Part shown: in pieces, positions 36,172-44,779 of the stretch
How positions within the stretch are numbered: position 1 is the first letter of the stretch
Layout: each line of letters begins with the position of its first letter
NCBI GenBank assembly: GCA_963796705.1
Contig: CAWCMK010000002.1
Location: 587,036-651,035, forward strand
Length of the DNA: 64,000 nt
From: VRUE01 sp963796705
Lineage (GTDB): Bacteria > Actinomycetota > Thermoleophilia > Solirubrobacterales > 70-9
Reading direction: 5' to 3'
Notes under the pieces: model-generated
Told to the model about the DNA's origin: nothing
The model's input: only the letters and a program-made list of their open reading frames with translations
The model's database searches: none
Translations under genes and position numbers: made by a program

Positions 36172-38613
36172 ATGTATCTGAGATCGATCGAGATGAAGGG
36201 GTTCAAGTCCTTCCCCGAGCGCCAGAAGCTCGAGTTCTCGCCCGGCGTCAGCGTGATCGTTGGCCCCAACGGCTCGGGAAAGTCGAACATCACCGACGCC
36301 GTGCTCTGGGCGCTCGGCGAGCAGAGCCCGGGGGCGATTCGGGGGGCCTCGATGCAGGACGTGATCTCGGCCGGGGGCAAGGGTGTCGGGCGTCGCCGCG
36401 CCGCCCAGGTCGAGGTCGTGATCGATAACTCCGAAGGCCGCGCTGCGAGCGAGTTCGCCGAGATTGCGATCGAGCGCAGCCTGGACCGCTCGGGCGATGG
36501 GACCTACCGCCTAAATGGCGCCCGCTGCAGGCTCGCCGACGTCCTCGAGGTGCTTTCGGACACCAACTTGGGTCGGGAGATGCATTCCGTGATCAGCCAG
36601 GGTCGCGTCGAGGCGATCATCCACTCCAAACCACGCGACCGCCGGCTCTTGATCGAGGAGGCGGCGGGCCTCGGCAAGCACCGCAAGCGGCGCCGACGCG
36701 CCGAGTTGAAACTGCGCGCAGCCGGCGACAACCTCGATCGGGCGCTCGACCTCGAGCGCGAGGCGCGGGCCAGGTTGCGGCCGCTGAAGCGACAGGCGCA
36801 GGCGGCCGAGCTCGGCCTGCGGATCGAACGGGACGAGCTGGAGCTGCGCGGCAGACTGGTCGCCGAGGAGCTTCGCTTCGGTCGCGACCGCGCGCTCGCG
36901 GCGGAGCGCGAGGCAGAGAAAGCGCGGGCCGAGCGCGCCCGCCTCGAGGCGAGCCTCAGCGAGGTCAGCGAGCGCCGACGCGCCACGGAGGAGCGCTTCG
37001 CGGCGCGCGACCGCGAGCGCACCCTGGCCTGGGGAACGCTGACCAAGCTGCGCGCCGAGCAGCAGCGAATCGCCCTGCGCGCCGCGAGCCTGACCGACCG
37101 CGAGGCGGAACTCACCGCCGCCCTGGAGTCGCTTCGCACCGAGCTCGGCCCGCTGACCCTTGACCTCGGCACAGCCCAGGGCGCGCCCGCCGAGCGGGCT
37201 CGCCGCCTTGACGAGGAGCTGGGCGAGGTCGAGGCCGGCCTCAGGATGGCCGGGGAGGGTCTCGCGAAAGCTCGCTCGGAGGAGCTCGCCGAGAGCGCCC
37301 GCGAGGCCGCGCTCGGGGCGGTGCGAAGCGGTGCCGATCGCGCGAATCGCCACGCGCGCCGCGCCGCGGGCCTTCTGGGGGAGCGCCACCGGGAGGCGCT
37401 TGGCCGACGTCTGGCGGGGGGCGAGGCGCTGCGCGAGGAGGTGCGCGCCGCCGCTGCCGCCGCGGCGGCGACCGAGACCGCGGTCCGGGCCCGGGTCGCG
37501 GCGATCGAGACCAGGGTCATCGGCGGTCCCGAGGAGGGCGATGAGATCGCCGAGGAGATGCGAAGCTGCGCGAAGCTCGAGTCAGAGCTGCAGGTCGAGT
37601 TCAATGCGGCCGCCGACCGCCTGACGGCGGCGGAGGTCGAGGCGGCCCAGCTGGGCGAGCGCCGCGCCGAGGCGGCGAAGGAGCTGGCCGGAATCGCCGA
37701 GCGCCTCGGGGAGGAGATCCAACCGGCCGCGGCGCCGCTCGGCGAGGAAGAGCGAGCCGATATCGCTCGCCGCCTGGAGCGCCTCGATCGCCGCCGTGCG
37801 CAGATTGGGCCGGTCAACCCGTTGGCCGAGCGCGAATACGAGGAGGCCCGCGAGCACGTCGAGAAGTTGCAGGCCCAGCGCGAGGACATCGAGCGTGGCA
37901 TGCGCGAGCTGGAGGCCTTGATCCGCGACATCGATCGGGAGATTGAGCGCGCCTTTGAGGAGACCTTCGAGGCGACGGCGAGGAATTTCGAGGAGATGGT
38001 CGAGCACCTCTTCCCGGGGGGCCGCGGGGCGCTGCGCCGGGTCAAACTGCGGCCCGTTCGCGAGCCCGACGCCGTCGTACAGGAGGAGGGGGAGGAGGAC
38101 GGCGGCGAGCGCGAGGAGCTCGGGGTGGAGATCGAGGTCACCCCGGCTGGCAAGTCGACCCGCAAGCTCTCACTGTTATCGGGGGGCGAGAAGTCGCTTG
38201 TGGCCCTGGCGTTTGTCTTCGCCGTCTTCCTCGCGCGCCCCTGCCCCTTCTACATCCTCGATGAGGTCGAGGCGGCGCTCGATGACGCCAACATCGATCG
38301 CTTCTTGCAGCTCGTGCGCCGCTTCTCTGACCGGGCCCAGTTCGTGATCGTCACCCACCAGAAAAGGACGATGGACGCCGCCGATGTCCTCTACGGCGTG
38401 ACGATGGGCGATGACGGCGTCACCAAGGTCGTCTCCCGACGCCTGCCTCGCGAGGATCAATCCGCCGACGCCGAGCCCAGCGCCGATCAGGCGCCGCGGC
38501 CCTTTGCCGGGATCAGCCTCGAGGAGACCGGCGAACCGGCCCCCGAGTCTGAGGGCGGGCCCCTTCACGGTTCCCGGTCGCACCCGGCGCGGCGCGCCGG
38601 CGAAGCCGCCTGA
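36172..38613 (+). CDS. smc: Short SMC-family ATPase without a recognisable hinge
   Basis: Chromosome condensation/segregation ATPase family. Only 813 aa, where canonical bacterial SMC is about 1,150-1,200. The N-terminal head has Walker A 'GPNGSGKSN' (31-39) and 'EEAAGLGKHRKRR' near 160. The C-terminal head has the signature 'LLSGGEKSL' near 668-676 and Walker B 'FYILDEVEAALDD' near 693-705. Between them lie only about 440 residues, nearly all Ala/Glu/Arg-rich coiled coil, with the 'GPVNPLAEREYEE' element near 545. I see no hinge fold of the usual 150 residues and no zinc hook. A Pro/Glu-rich tail of about 60 residues follows the head. Downstream of rnc, a typical smc position. Confidence 0.88.
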   Translation: MYLRSIEMKGFKSFPERQKLEFSPGVSVIVGPNGSGKSNITDAVLWALGEQSPGAIRGASMQDVISAGGKGVGRRRAAQVEVVIDNSEGRAASEFAEIAIERSLDRSGDGTYRLNGARCRLADVLEVLSDTNLGREMHSVISQGRVEAIIHSKPRDRRLLIEEAAGLGKHRKRRRRAELKLRAAGDNLDRALDLEREARARLRPLKRQAQAAELGLRIERDELELRGRLVAEELRFGRDRALAAEREAEKARAERARLEASLSEVSERRRATEERFAARDRERTLAWGTLTKLRAEQQRIALRAASLTDREAELTAALESLRTELGPLTLDLGTAQGAPAERARRLDEELGEVEAGLRMAGEGLAKARSEELAESAREAALGAVRSGADRANRHARRAAGLLGERHREALGRRLAGGEALREEVRAAAAAAAATETAVRARVAAIETRVIGGPEEGDEIAEEMRSCAKLESELQVEFNAAADRLTAAEVEAAQLGERRAEAAKELAGIAERLGEEIQPAAAPLGEEERADIARRLERLDRRRAQIGPVNPLAEREYEEAREHVEKLQAQREDIERGMRELEALIRDIDREIERAFEETFEATARNFEEMVEHLFPGGRGALRRVKLRPVREPDAVVQEEGEEDGGEREELGVEIEVTPAGKSTRKLSLLSGGEKSLVALAFVFAVFLARPCPFYILDEVEAALDDANIDRFLQLVRRFSDRAQFVIVTHQKRTMDAADVLYGVTMGDDGVTKVVSRRLPREDQSADAEPSADQAPRPFAGISLEETGEPAPESEGGPLHGSRSHPARRAGEAA

Positions 38614-38640
38614 GCGAAACCTTTTCCTAACGCTGCGCGC

Positions 38641-38669
38641 CTGACACGGCCAGGCCCAGGGTCTATCCT
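38641..38669 (+). promoter_or_regulatory. Full promoter of the WS/DGAT gene
   Basis: -35 CTGACA (38641-38646), 17-nt spacer, -10 TATCCT (38664-38669). The leader contains GCGG/CCGC hairpin arms and a near-perfect GGAAGGAGGTG ribosome site 5 nt before the GTG at 38713. It is the most conventional promoter in the window. Confidence 0.65.
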
Positions 38670-38712
38670 GAATGAACGCGGCAAGAAACCGCGCGGGGAA
38701 GGAGGTGCCCTG

Positions 38713-40149
38713 GTGGCTCAACGCCATATGGAAAGGCTGACTTCGTTCGACACGTCTTTCCTGACCAACGAGAAATCGAACGGCCACATGGCGATCGGGG
38801 CGATCATGGTCTGCGAGGGCTCGGCACCGAGCTATGAGGACTTCGTCACTCACATTCGCAGCCGTCTGCACCTGCTCCCCCGCCTGCGCCAGAAGCTCGC
38901 GGCGCCGCCACTCAGCCTCGGGACACCGATGTGGGTCGATGATCCCGACTTCGACGTCCACCACCACGTGCGACACGTGACGCTGCCGGCGCCGGGCACA
39001 GATGCCCAGTTCCACGAGGTGATCGGCGAGTACCTATCGCCGCCGCTGGAGCGCTCGAAGCCGCTCTGGGAGCTGTGGCTGACCGACGGCTTCGAGGATG
39101 ACCGTTTCGGGATCATCTACAAGACCCATCACGCGATGGCCGACGGGATCTCGGCCACCGACGTCGGCATGCTGCTCTTCGACGTCGAGCCCAAGGAGGA
39201 GATCGTCCGCACCGAAGAGCCCTGGGAGCCGCAGCGACCACCCAGCGGCGGCCAACTGCTGCGGCTCTCGGCCAAGGGTGTCCTCGGGATGTTCGCGGGC
39301 GCGGTGCGCTGGCTTTTGAGCGCGATTCGCGCTCCCGCCAAGGCCTGGCGGCGCACCTCGGACGGGATCGTTGGTCTCTGGGAGGTCGGCTGGAACCTCA
39401 CCAAGCCGGCGCCCAAGGTGCCCTTTAACACCGACATCAGCGCCTCGCGCAGCTTCGCCTGGACGACGGGGCCGCTGGGCGATTTCAAGTTGATCAAGAA
39501 TGCCCTGGGAGGGACGGTCAACGACGTCACCCTGGCGGTCGCCGGCGGCGCCCTGCGGCGTTGGCTGCAGGATCGGGACCTGGACCCCGATGATCACGAG
39601 CTGCAGGCGCTGGTGCCGGTCTCGGTGCGCACCGAGAATCAGCACGGCGAGCTCGGCAACCGGTTGACGGCGATGCGCGGCCCGCTGCCCGTGCACATCG
39701 CCGACCCGCAGGTGCGGCTTCGCCACGTGACTGAGGAGATGGACAAGCTGAAGGCCTCCAAGCAGGCGCTCGGTGCCGAGGCGATCTGGGGCCTGAACGA
39801 CTGGTTTCGCGAGTTCGCGCCGCCCCTGCTGCTAAACCCGACCGCGACGATCAACTTCTCGACCAGGCTGTTCAACATGCTGGTCACCAATTTCCCGGGC
39901 CCACAGGTGCCGTTCTACGTCCTCGGCCGGGAGTTGACCGCGGTCTACCCGATCGGCTTCCTGGCGAAGCGGCACGCGCTGGCGATCGCGATGTTCAGCT
40001 ACAACGGCGCGATGCATTTCGGACTGCTCGCCGATTCGGAGGCGGTTCCCGACCTGGATTCGATCGGTGGCTACATCGACGAGGCGATCCAGGAGCTGCT
40101 CGACATCGCCGGCGCCGGCGCCACGGAGGCGAGTCCGCAGCTCGTCTAG
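38713..40149 (+). CDS. Wax ester synthase / diacylglycerol acyltransferase
   Basis: Makes storage triacylglycerols or wax esters from acyl-CoA. 478 aa. The catalytic 'HHAMADG' motif lies at residues 139-145, matching HHxxxDG, with 'PLGDFKLIKNALGGTVNDVTLA' region and 'NFPGPQVPFYVLG' further on, as in actinobacterial Tgs proteins. The start is decided by a near-perfect GGAGGTG ribosome site 5 nt before the GTG. It is transcribed alone from a strong promoter. Confidence 0.92.
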   Translation: MAQRHMERLTSFDTSFLTNEKSNGHMAIGAIMVCEGSAPSYEDFVTHIRSRLHLLPRLRQKLAAPPLSLGTPMWVDDPDFDVHHHVRHVTLPAPGTDAQFHEVIGEYLSPPLERSKPLWELWLTDGFEDDRFGIIYKTHHAMADGISATDVGMLLFDVEPKEEIVRTEEPWEPQRPPSGGQLLRLSAKGVLGMFAGAVRWLLSAIRAPAKAWRRTSDGIVGLWEVGWNLTKPAPKVPFNTDISASRSFAWTTGPLGDFKLIKNALGGTVNDVTLAVAGGALRRWLQDRDLDPDDHELQALVPVSVRTENQHGELGNRLTAMRGPLPVHIADPQVRLRHVTEEMDKLKASKQALGAEAIWGLNDWFREFAPPLLLNPTATINFSTRLFNMLVTNFPGPQVPFYVLGRELTAVYPIGFLAKRHALAIAMFSYNGAMHFGLLADSEAVPDLDSIGGYIDEAIQELLDIAGAGATEASPQLV

Positions 40150-40169
40150 CCCGCTAGCCTGCCGCCAGG

Positions 40170-41171
40170 ATGGCGACCAGCTGGCAGGAGATCCTCGATC
40201 TGGGGCGGCGCGAGGTGACCCCGGCCTCGGACCCCGAGGTCGAGGCGACCGAGAGCACTCCGGGGATGTTGCGGCGCCTGCGCGATTCGCTCTCCAAGAG
40301 TCGCCGAGCGCTGACCGAGGAGCTCTCGGCGAGCCTCTTCGAGAAGCTGGACGAGCAGACCTGGGAACGGCTGGAGGAGGCCCTGATACTCGCCGACGTG
40401 GGCGCTCCGACGACCGCGAGGGTTGTCGAACGGCTCGAGCACGAGGTCGAGGCGGGCGCCATCTCGAGCGATGGCGAGGCGGTCCGGATCCGTCTCATCG
40501 AGATCCTCGCCGAGGTCGCCTCCGCCGGGAGGGGCCCGATCGATCTGAGCGGCGAGCCGGCCGTACTGCTGATGGTCGGCGTCAACGGCACCGGCAAGAC
40601 CACGACGATCGGCAAGATCGCCTGGCACCTGACGAAGGAGTTCGGGCTCTCGGTGATCCTCGCCGCGGCGGATACCTACCGAGCGGCGGCCGCCGAGCAG
40701 CTCGCCGAGTGGGCCCAGCGGGCGGGCGCCGAGCTGATCCGCTCAGAGCCCGGCGGGGACCCGGGGGCGGTCGCCTTCGACGCGATCGCCGCCGCCCGCG
40801 CCCGTGGCGTCGATGTCGTCATCGTCGATACCGCCGGGCGCCTGCACACCGAGAGCAATTTGATGGAGGAGCTGGCCAAGGTGCGGCGGGTGATCGCCAA
40901 GCAGATTCCGCAGGCCCCGCACGAGACGCTGATCTCGATTGACGCGACGACCGGCCAGAACGGGCTGCGGCAGGCCAAGGTCTTCTCCGAGGCCGCGCAG
41001 CTCGACGGTGTCGTCCTGACGAAGCTCGACGGGACCGCGAAGGGGGGGATCACGCTGGCGATCGCCGATCAGCTCGGGATCCCGGTGAAGCTGATCGGCA
41101 CCGGCGAGTCGCTCGAGGACCTGAGCCCGTTCGACCCGGCTGACTTCGCCAAGGCGCTGCTGGCCGAGTAG
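40170..41171 (+). CDS. ftsY: Signal recognition particle receptor FtsY
   Basis: Membrane-associated GTPase that docks SRP-ribosome complexes. 333 aa: a short N-terminal region, N domain (about 30-120) and G domain with 'GVNGTGKTTTIGK' near residue 135, 'DTYRAAAAEQL', 'DTAGRLHTESNLMEEL' and 'TKLDGTAKGG'. No long acidic A domain is present. TAGCCT lies 9 nt before the ATG. Its stop codon lies within the -10 box of ffh. Confidence 0.95.
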   Translation: MATSWQEILDLGRREVTPASDPEVEATESTPGMLRRLRDSLSKSRRALTEELSASLFEKLDEQTWERLEEALILADVGAPTTARVVERLEHEVEAGAISSDGEAVRIRLIEILAEVASAGRGPIDLSGEPAVLLMVGVNGTGKTTTIGKIAWHLTKEFGLSVILAAADTYRAAAAEQLAEWAQRAGAELIRSEPGGDPGAVAFDAIAAARARGVDVVIVDTAGRLHTESNLMEELAKVRRVIAKQIPQAPHETLISIDATTGQNGLRQAKVFSEAAQLDGVVLTKLDGTAKGGITLAIADQLGIPVKLIGTGESLEDLSPFDPADFAKALLAE

Positions 41172-41174
41172 CCT
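41169..41174 (+). promoter_or_regulatory. -10 box of ffh, leaderless spacing
   Basis: TAGCCT, 6 nt before the ffh GTG. Its first three bases are the ftsY stop codon. Confidence 0.45.
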
Positions 41175-41180
41175 GGGTCC

Positions 41181-42551
41181 GTGTTCGACCAGCTCTCCGA
41201 CCGCCTCCAGTCGACGCTCTCAGATGTCCGCCAACGGGGCTCACTGAACGAGGGCGACGTCGACGCGACGATGCGCGAGATCCGCCTGGCGCTGCTCGAG
41301 GCCGACGTCAACTTCAAGGTCGTCAAAACCTTCACCGCGCGGCTCAAAGACCGCTGTCTGGGCGCCGACGTGCTCGGCAGCCTCGACCCCGGACAGCAGG
41401 TCGTGAAGATCGTCAACGAGGAGCTGACCGCGCTGATGGGCGGCGTCGGCGCTGAGCTCGCGTACGCCTCGGCGGGGCCGACGGTGATCCTGATGGCCGG
41501 CCTGCAGGGCTCGGGCAAGACAACCGCCTGCGCGAAGCTCGCCAAGTACCTGCAGGGAGCCGGCCGCAGGGACGTCGCACTTGCCGCCTGCGATGTCTAC
41601 CGGCCGGCTGCCGTCGAGCAGCTGCTCACCGTCGGGGAGCGCGCCGGTGCCCAGGTCTATCAGCGAGGCACCGACGCGGACCCCGTCGAGATCGCCTCCT
41701 GGGCGTTGGGGCGCGCCCAGCAGGAGCACCGGGACGCTCTGATCATCGACACCGCCGGCCGCCTGCATGTCGACGGCGAGCTGATGGAGGAGCTGGCGAG
41801 AATCCGCAAGCGGACCAAGCCTCACGACGTCCTCCTCGTGGTCGACGCGATGACCGGCCAGGACGCGGTTGGGGTCGCCGAATCGTTTGCCGAGGCGGCC
41901 GATTTCGACGGCGTCGTGATGAGCAAGCTCGATGGCGACGCCCGTGGCGGTGCCGCGCTCTCGGTCAAGGCGGTGACCGGCAAGCCGATCCTCTTTGCCT
42001 CGACCGGGGAGAAACTCGAGTCCTTCGAGCGCTTCCATCCCGACCGCATGGCATCCCGGATCCTCGGCATGGGGGACGTGCTGAGCCTGATCGAGAAAGC
42101 CGAGCAGCAGGTCGACGAGGCCGAGGCCGAGGACCTGCAGCGCAAGCTCGAAACCGAACGGTTCAGCCTCGAGGACTTCCTCAAGCAGATGCGCCAAGTG
42201 CGGAAAATGGGTCCGCTCAGCGGCCTGATCGGGATGCTGCCGGGGATGGGAGCGATGAAACAGCTGCGAAATGCCGACGTCGACGAGGGGGAGCTGGACC
42301 GCGTCGAGGCGATCATCCTCTCGATGACCCCGGGCGAGCGCCGCGACCCGCAGATCATCAACGGTTCGCGGCGCAAACGGATCGCCAACGGCTCGGGGAC
42401 GAAGGTCCAGCACGTCAAGCAACTGGTCAAACAATTTGACCAGATGCGGATGCTGATGAAGCAGATGACGACCGGCAAGCCGCCGACGCCCCAGCAGCTG
42501 GCCCAGATGCAGGGGATGCAACAGCCGCGGCCGAGAAGGGTCAGAAGGTAA
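41181..42551 (+). CDS. ffh: Signal recognition particle protein Ffh
   Basis: GTPase that binds signal peptides and 4.5S RNA. 456 aa: NG domain with 'GLQGSGKTTACAK' near residue 105, 'DTAGRLHVDGELMEEL' and 'SKLDGDARGG', then the Met-rich M domain ('MGPLSGLIGMLPGMG', 'MRMLMKQM', 'QMQGMQQP'). ftsY-ffh-rpsP is a common order. Confidence 0.96.
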   Translation: MFDQLSDRLQSTLSDVRQRGSLNEGDVDATMREIRLALLEADVNFKVVKTFTARLKDRCLGADVLGSLDPGQQVVKIVNEELTALMGGVGAELAYASAGPTVILMAGLQGSGKTTACAKLAKYLQGAGRRDVALAACDVYRPAAVEQLLTVGERAGAQVYQRGTDADPVEIASWALGRAQQEHRDALIIDTAGRLHVDGELMEELARIRKRTKPHDVLLVVDAMTGQDAVGVAESFAEAADFDGVVMSKLDGDARGGAALSVKAVTGKPILFASTGEKLESFERFHPDRMASRILGMGDVLSLIEKAEQQVDEAEAEDLQRKLETERFSLEDFLKQMRQVRKMGPLSGLIGMLPGMGAMKQLRNADVDEGELDRVEAIILSMTPGERRDPQIINGSRRKRIANGSGTKVQHVKQLVKQFDQMRMLMKQMTTGKPPTPQQLAQMQGMQQPRPRRVRR

Positions 42552-42558
42552 GGGAGCC

Positions 42559-42586
42559 GGGCCGCCGGCGCGCGGGGCAGCGGCCC
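42559..42586. terminator. GC-rich hairpin between ffh and rpsP
   Basis: GGGCCGC (42559-42565) pairs with GCGGCCC (42580-42586). No T-run follows. It could separate ffh from the rpsP promoter, but this is weak. Confidence 0.3.
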
Positions 42587-42635
42587 CGGTTGGCGATCAC
42601 GCCACCGCCCCCGGGCGTCGGGGAGCGGCTTTCTG

Positions 42636-42641
42636 TACCCT
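42636..42641 (+). promoter_or_regulatory. -10 box of rpsP
   Basis: TACCCT, 9 nt before the rpsP ATG, giving at most a leader of a few bases. Confidence 0.4.
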
Positions 42642-42650
42642 CTCGCGTCC

Positions 42651-42905
42651 ATGGCAGTGCGAATCAGGCTTAGAAGGGTGGGTTCGAATAAGAACCCGAT
42701 CTGGCGGATCGTCGTGGCCGACAAACGCTCACCGCGCGACGGGCGCACGATCGAGACGATCGGTCAGTACAACCCACAGACCGAGCCCTCGACGATTGTC
42801 CTCGATGAGGAGCGTGCGAAGCACTGGCTCGAGCATGGCGCGCAGCCCTCCGAGACGGTCGCGACGCTGCTGCGCGCCAAGGGCATCGCCGCCTCGGGCA
42901 GCTAG
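42651..42905 (+). CDS. rpsP: Small ribosomal subunit protein S16
   Basis: 84 aa, 'MAVRIRLRRVGSNKNPIWRIVVADKR'-like N-terminus typical of S16 (quoted in part: 'RIRLRRVGSNKNPIWRIVV'), followed by 'ETIGQYNP'. First gene of the rpsP-khpA-trmD-rplS group, 8 nt before khpA. Confidence 0.95.
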   Translation: MAVRIRLRRVGSNKNPIWRIVVADKRSPRDGRTIETIGQYNPQTEPSTIVLDEERAKHWLEHGAQPSETVATLLRAKGIAASGS

Positions 42906-42913
42906 GCGAATCG

Positions 42914-43144
42914 ATGACCGAGCTGCTTGAGTTTCTCGTCAGGGCGCTGGTCGAGGACCCGGGGGCCGTGGTGGTCGAGGAGCTCGAAGAGGACGGAGAC
43001 CTGGTCTATGAGATCAGCGTCGCCGAGGGTGACCTGGGGCGGGTGATCGGCAAGGGCGGACGCGTCGCCAACGCGATTCGCACGATCGCCAAGGCCGCCG
43101 CGGTGCGGATCGACCGGCGTGTCATAGTCGACATACTCGACTGA
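42914..43144 (+). CDS. khpA: KH-domain RNA-binding protein KhpA
   Basis: 76 aa single KH domain with the RNA-binding loop 'GRVIGKGGRVANAI' near residue 45. Partner of KhpB in other Gram-positives, with roles in RNA binding and cell growth. In many genomes rimM follows directly; here trmD follows after 112 nt without a rimM. Confidence 0.92.
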   Translation: MTELLEFLVRALVEDPGAVVVEELEEDGDLVYEISVAEGDLGRVIGKGGRVANAIRTIAKAAAVRIDRRVIVDILD

Positions 43145-43256
43145 GAGGCACCGCCGTCTGCTGCGCCGCGCCTTCCGCGGGCGGCGGCGATCGCCAGACG
43201 GGGCGCCGCTCGCAAAGGCCACACCGGATGCTCGCCAATCGGCTCTTCAAGACGCA

Positions 43257-43934
43257 ATGAAACTCGATGTGTTCACGCTGTTCCCGGAAGCCTTCGACTG
43301 GTTGCGGTCCCAGCGCTCGGTTCGCAACGCGATCGACCGCGGGAACGAGCTGCGGCTCTTCGACTATCGCGAAACGACGCCACTGGGGGCCGGTCAGGTC
43401 GATGATGCGCCCTACGGCGGCGGAGCCGGGATGGTGCTGCGCGTGGACGTCGTCGACGCCGCCCTGCGGGCCGCCTACCAGGGGGGCGAGATGCCGCGCC
43501 GCGTGCTCCTCTCACCGACCGGCCGGCTGCTCGATGATGAGCTCGCCGACGAACTCGTCCGCGAGCCGCACCTCGCTCTGCTGTGCGGTCGCTATGAGGG
43601 ATTCGATGAGCGGGTGCACCAGCACCTAGTCGACGAGGAGGTCTCGATCGGGCGCTATGTCCTGGCCGGTGGCGAGCTGCCGGCGATGGTGATCGCCGAT
43701 GTCATCATGCGCAAGCTGCCGGGGGCGCTCGGGCATCAGGATTCGGCGCTCGAGGAGTCCTTCAGTCGCGTCCTTGAGGGGATGCCCGAGTACCCCCACT
43801 ACACCCGCCCCGCGAGCTACCGCGGGTGGGATGTGCCGGAGGTGCTCGTCTCCGGCGATCACGAGCGGGTCCACGAGTGGAGGCTCGCCCAGAGCCGCGC
43901 GCGTGCCGAGCAGTTCGATCAAGGCTCGGAGTAG
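43257..43934 (+). CDS. trmD: tRNA (guanine37-N1)-methyltransferase
   Basis: Methylates G37 beside the anticodon. 225 aa with the SPOUT trefoil-knot motifs 'DDAPYGGGAGMVLR' near residue 47, 'LLCGRYEGFDERV' near 108 and 'SIGRYVLAGGELPAMV' near 130. ATG start. Followed by the rplS promoter. Confidence 0.95.
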   Translation: MKLDVFTLFPEAFDWLRSQRSVRNAIDRGNELRLFDYRETTPLGAGQVDDAPYGGGAGMVLRVDVVDAALRAAYQGGEMPRRVLLSPTGRLLDDELADELVREPHLALLCGRYEGFDERVHQHLVDEEVSIGRYVLAGGELPAMVIADVIMRKLPGALGHQDSALEESFSRVLEGMPEYPHYTRPASYRGWDVPEVLVSGDHERVHEWRLAQSRARAEQFDQGSE

Positions 43935-43935
43935 G

Positions 43936-43941
43936 TACCAT
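43936..43941 (+). promoter_or_regulatory. -10 box of rplS
   Basis: TACCAT immediately after the trmD stop. It would give rplS a leader of about 55-60 nt that contains the hairpin at 43948-43984. Confidence 0.4.
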
Positions 43942-43947
43942 TCGCCG

Positions 43948-43984
43948 ACCGCGCGGCGCTCCGATCGGGCACCGGCGGTTTTTT
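43948..43984 (+). terminator. Attenuator-like hairpin with T-run in the rplS leader
   Basis: ACCGC (43948-43952) pairs with GCGGT (43975-43979), with further short GC pairings inside, followed directly by six T (43979-43984). It precedes the rplS ATG by 20 nt. A T6 after a GC stem is rare in this genome segment, so premature termination in the L19 leader is possible. Confidence 0.45.
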
Positions 43985-44003
43985 CTCGCGTGTGAGGACG
44001 GCA

Positions 44004-44726
44004 ATGAGCAGCGTGATCGACAGCATCGAGCGTGGCCAGTTGAGGCAGGGACTTCCCTCCTTTGACGCTGGCGACCGCGTGCGCGTTCACTTCCAGGTGA
44101 TTGAGGGCAACCGGCGACGCACCCAGGTCTTCGAAGGGATCGTGATCAAGCGCCAGGGCTCGGGCGCTCGGGAGACGTTCACAGTGCGAAAACAGTCCTT
44201 CGGAGTCGGAGTCGAGCGTACCTTCCCGCTGCACTCACCGAAGATCGAGAAGCTTGAGATCGCCGCCCGCGGAGACGTGCGCCGGGCAAAGCTCTACTAC
44301 CTACGCGGCCGGATCGGAAAGGCCGCGCGCGTCGCCGAGCGGCGTTGGGGGATCGACGAGGAGCTGATCTCGACGCCGGCGGGTCCCCCGGGCGAGCAGG
44401 CCGAGGCGGTCGACGCCGAGGGCGTGACCCAGGACGAGGCCGCGGTCGAGGAAGGTCACGAGCCGATCGAGCCTGAGGCCGCCGAGGCCGGGGCCCATGA
44501 GGAGGCCTCCGAGACCACCGAGCCTGAGGCCGCCGAGGGCGAGGACGCGAGCAGCTCAGAGGCTTCAAGCGAGAGCGAGCAGCCGTCAGCGGACGCCGAG
44601 CCGGGTCCGCCGGCGGAGCAGACGGACGCCGAAGCGCCCGAGGCAGGGGAGACCGAGGAGAGTGCCGCGGCGGAGGATCAGCCGCCGTCCGAGGCGGACG
44701 GCAACTCCGACGGGGACGACGCCTGA
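44004..44726 (+). CDS. rplS: Large ribosomal subunit protein L19 with long acidic C-terminal tail
   Basis: 240 aa. Residues 1-113 are a normal L19 ('FDAGDRVRVHFQVIEGNRRR', 'FEGIVIKRQGSG', 'KLYYLRGRIGKAARV'). The remaining ~125 residues are a low-complexity tail rich in Glu, Ala, Asp, Ser and Pro with repeats such as 'EPEAAE', predicted disordered and strongly acidic. Standard L19 ends near 115. The ATG was chosen because of GAGGA 7 nt upstream. The tail's role is unknown; length polymorphism of the repeat is likely. Confidence 0.94.
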   Translation: MSSVIDSIERGQLRQGLPSFDAGDRVRVHFQVIEGNRRRTQVFEGIVIKRQGSGARETFTVRKQSFGVGVERTFPLHSPKIEKLEIAARGDVRRAKLYYLRGRIGKAARVAERRWGIDEELISTPAGPPGEQAEAVDAEGVTQDEAAVEEGHEPIEPEAAEAGAHEEASETTEPEAAEGEDASSSEASSESEQPSADAEPGPPAEQTDAEAPEAGETEESAAAEDQPPSEADGNSDGDDA

Positions 44727-44779
44727 AACTCTCCATCCCGAAGCCGAAGAGCCGGGCCGGGAGCCTGATCGAGCTCGTC

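Noticed and set aside
36900..37900. Zinc-hook (Rad50-like) or RecN identity for the short SMC
   Set aside because: No CxxC pair in the middle of the coil, and the head signature with the GPVNPLAEREYEE element fits SMC better than RecN or Rad50.
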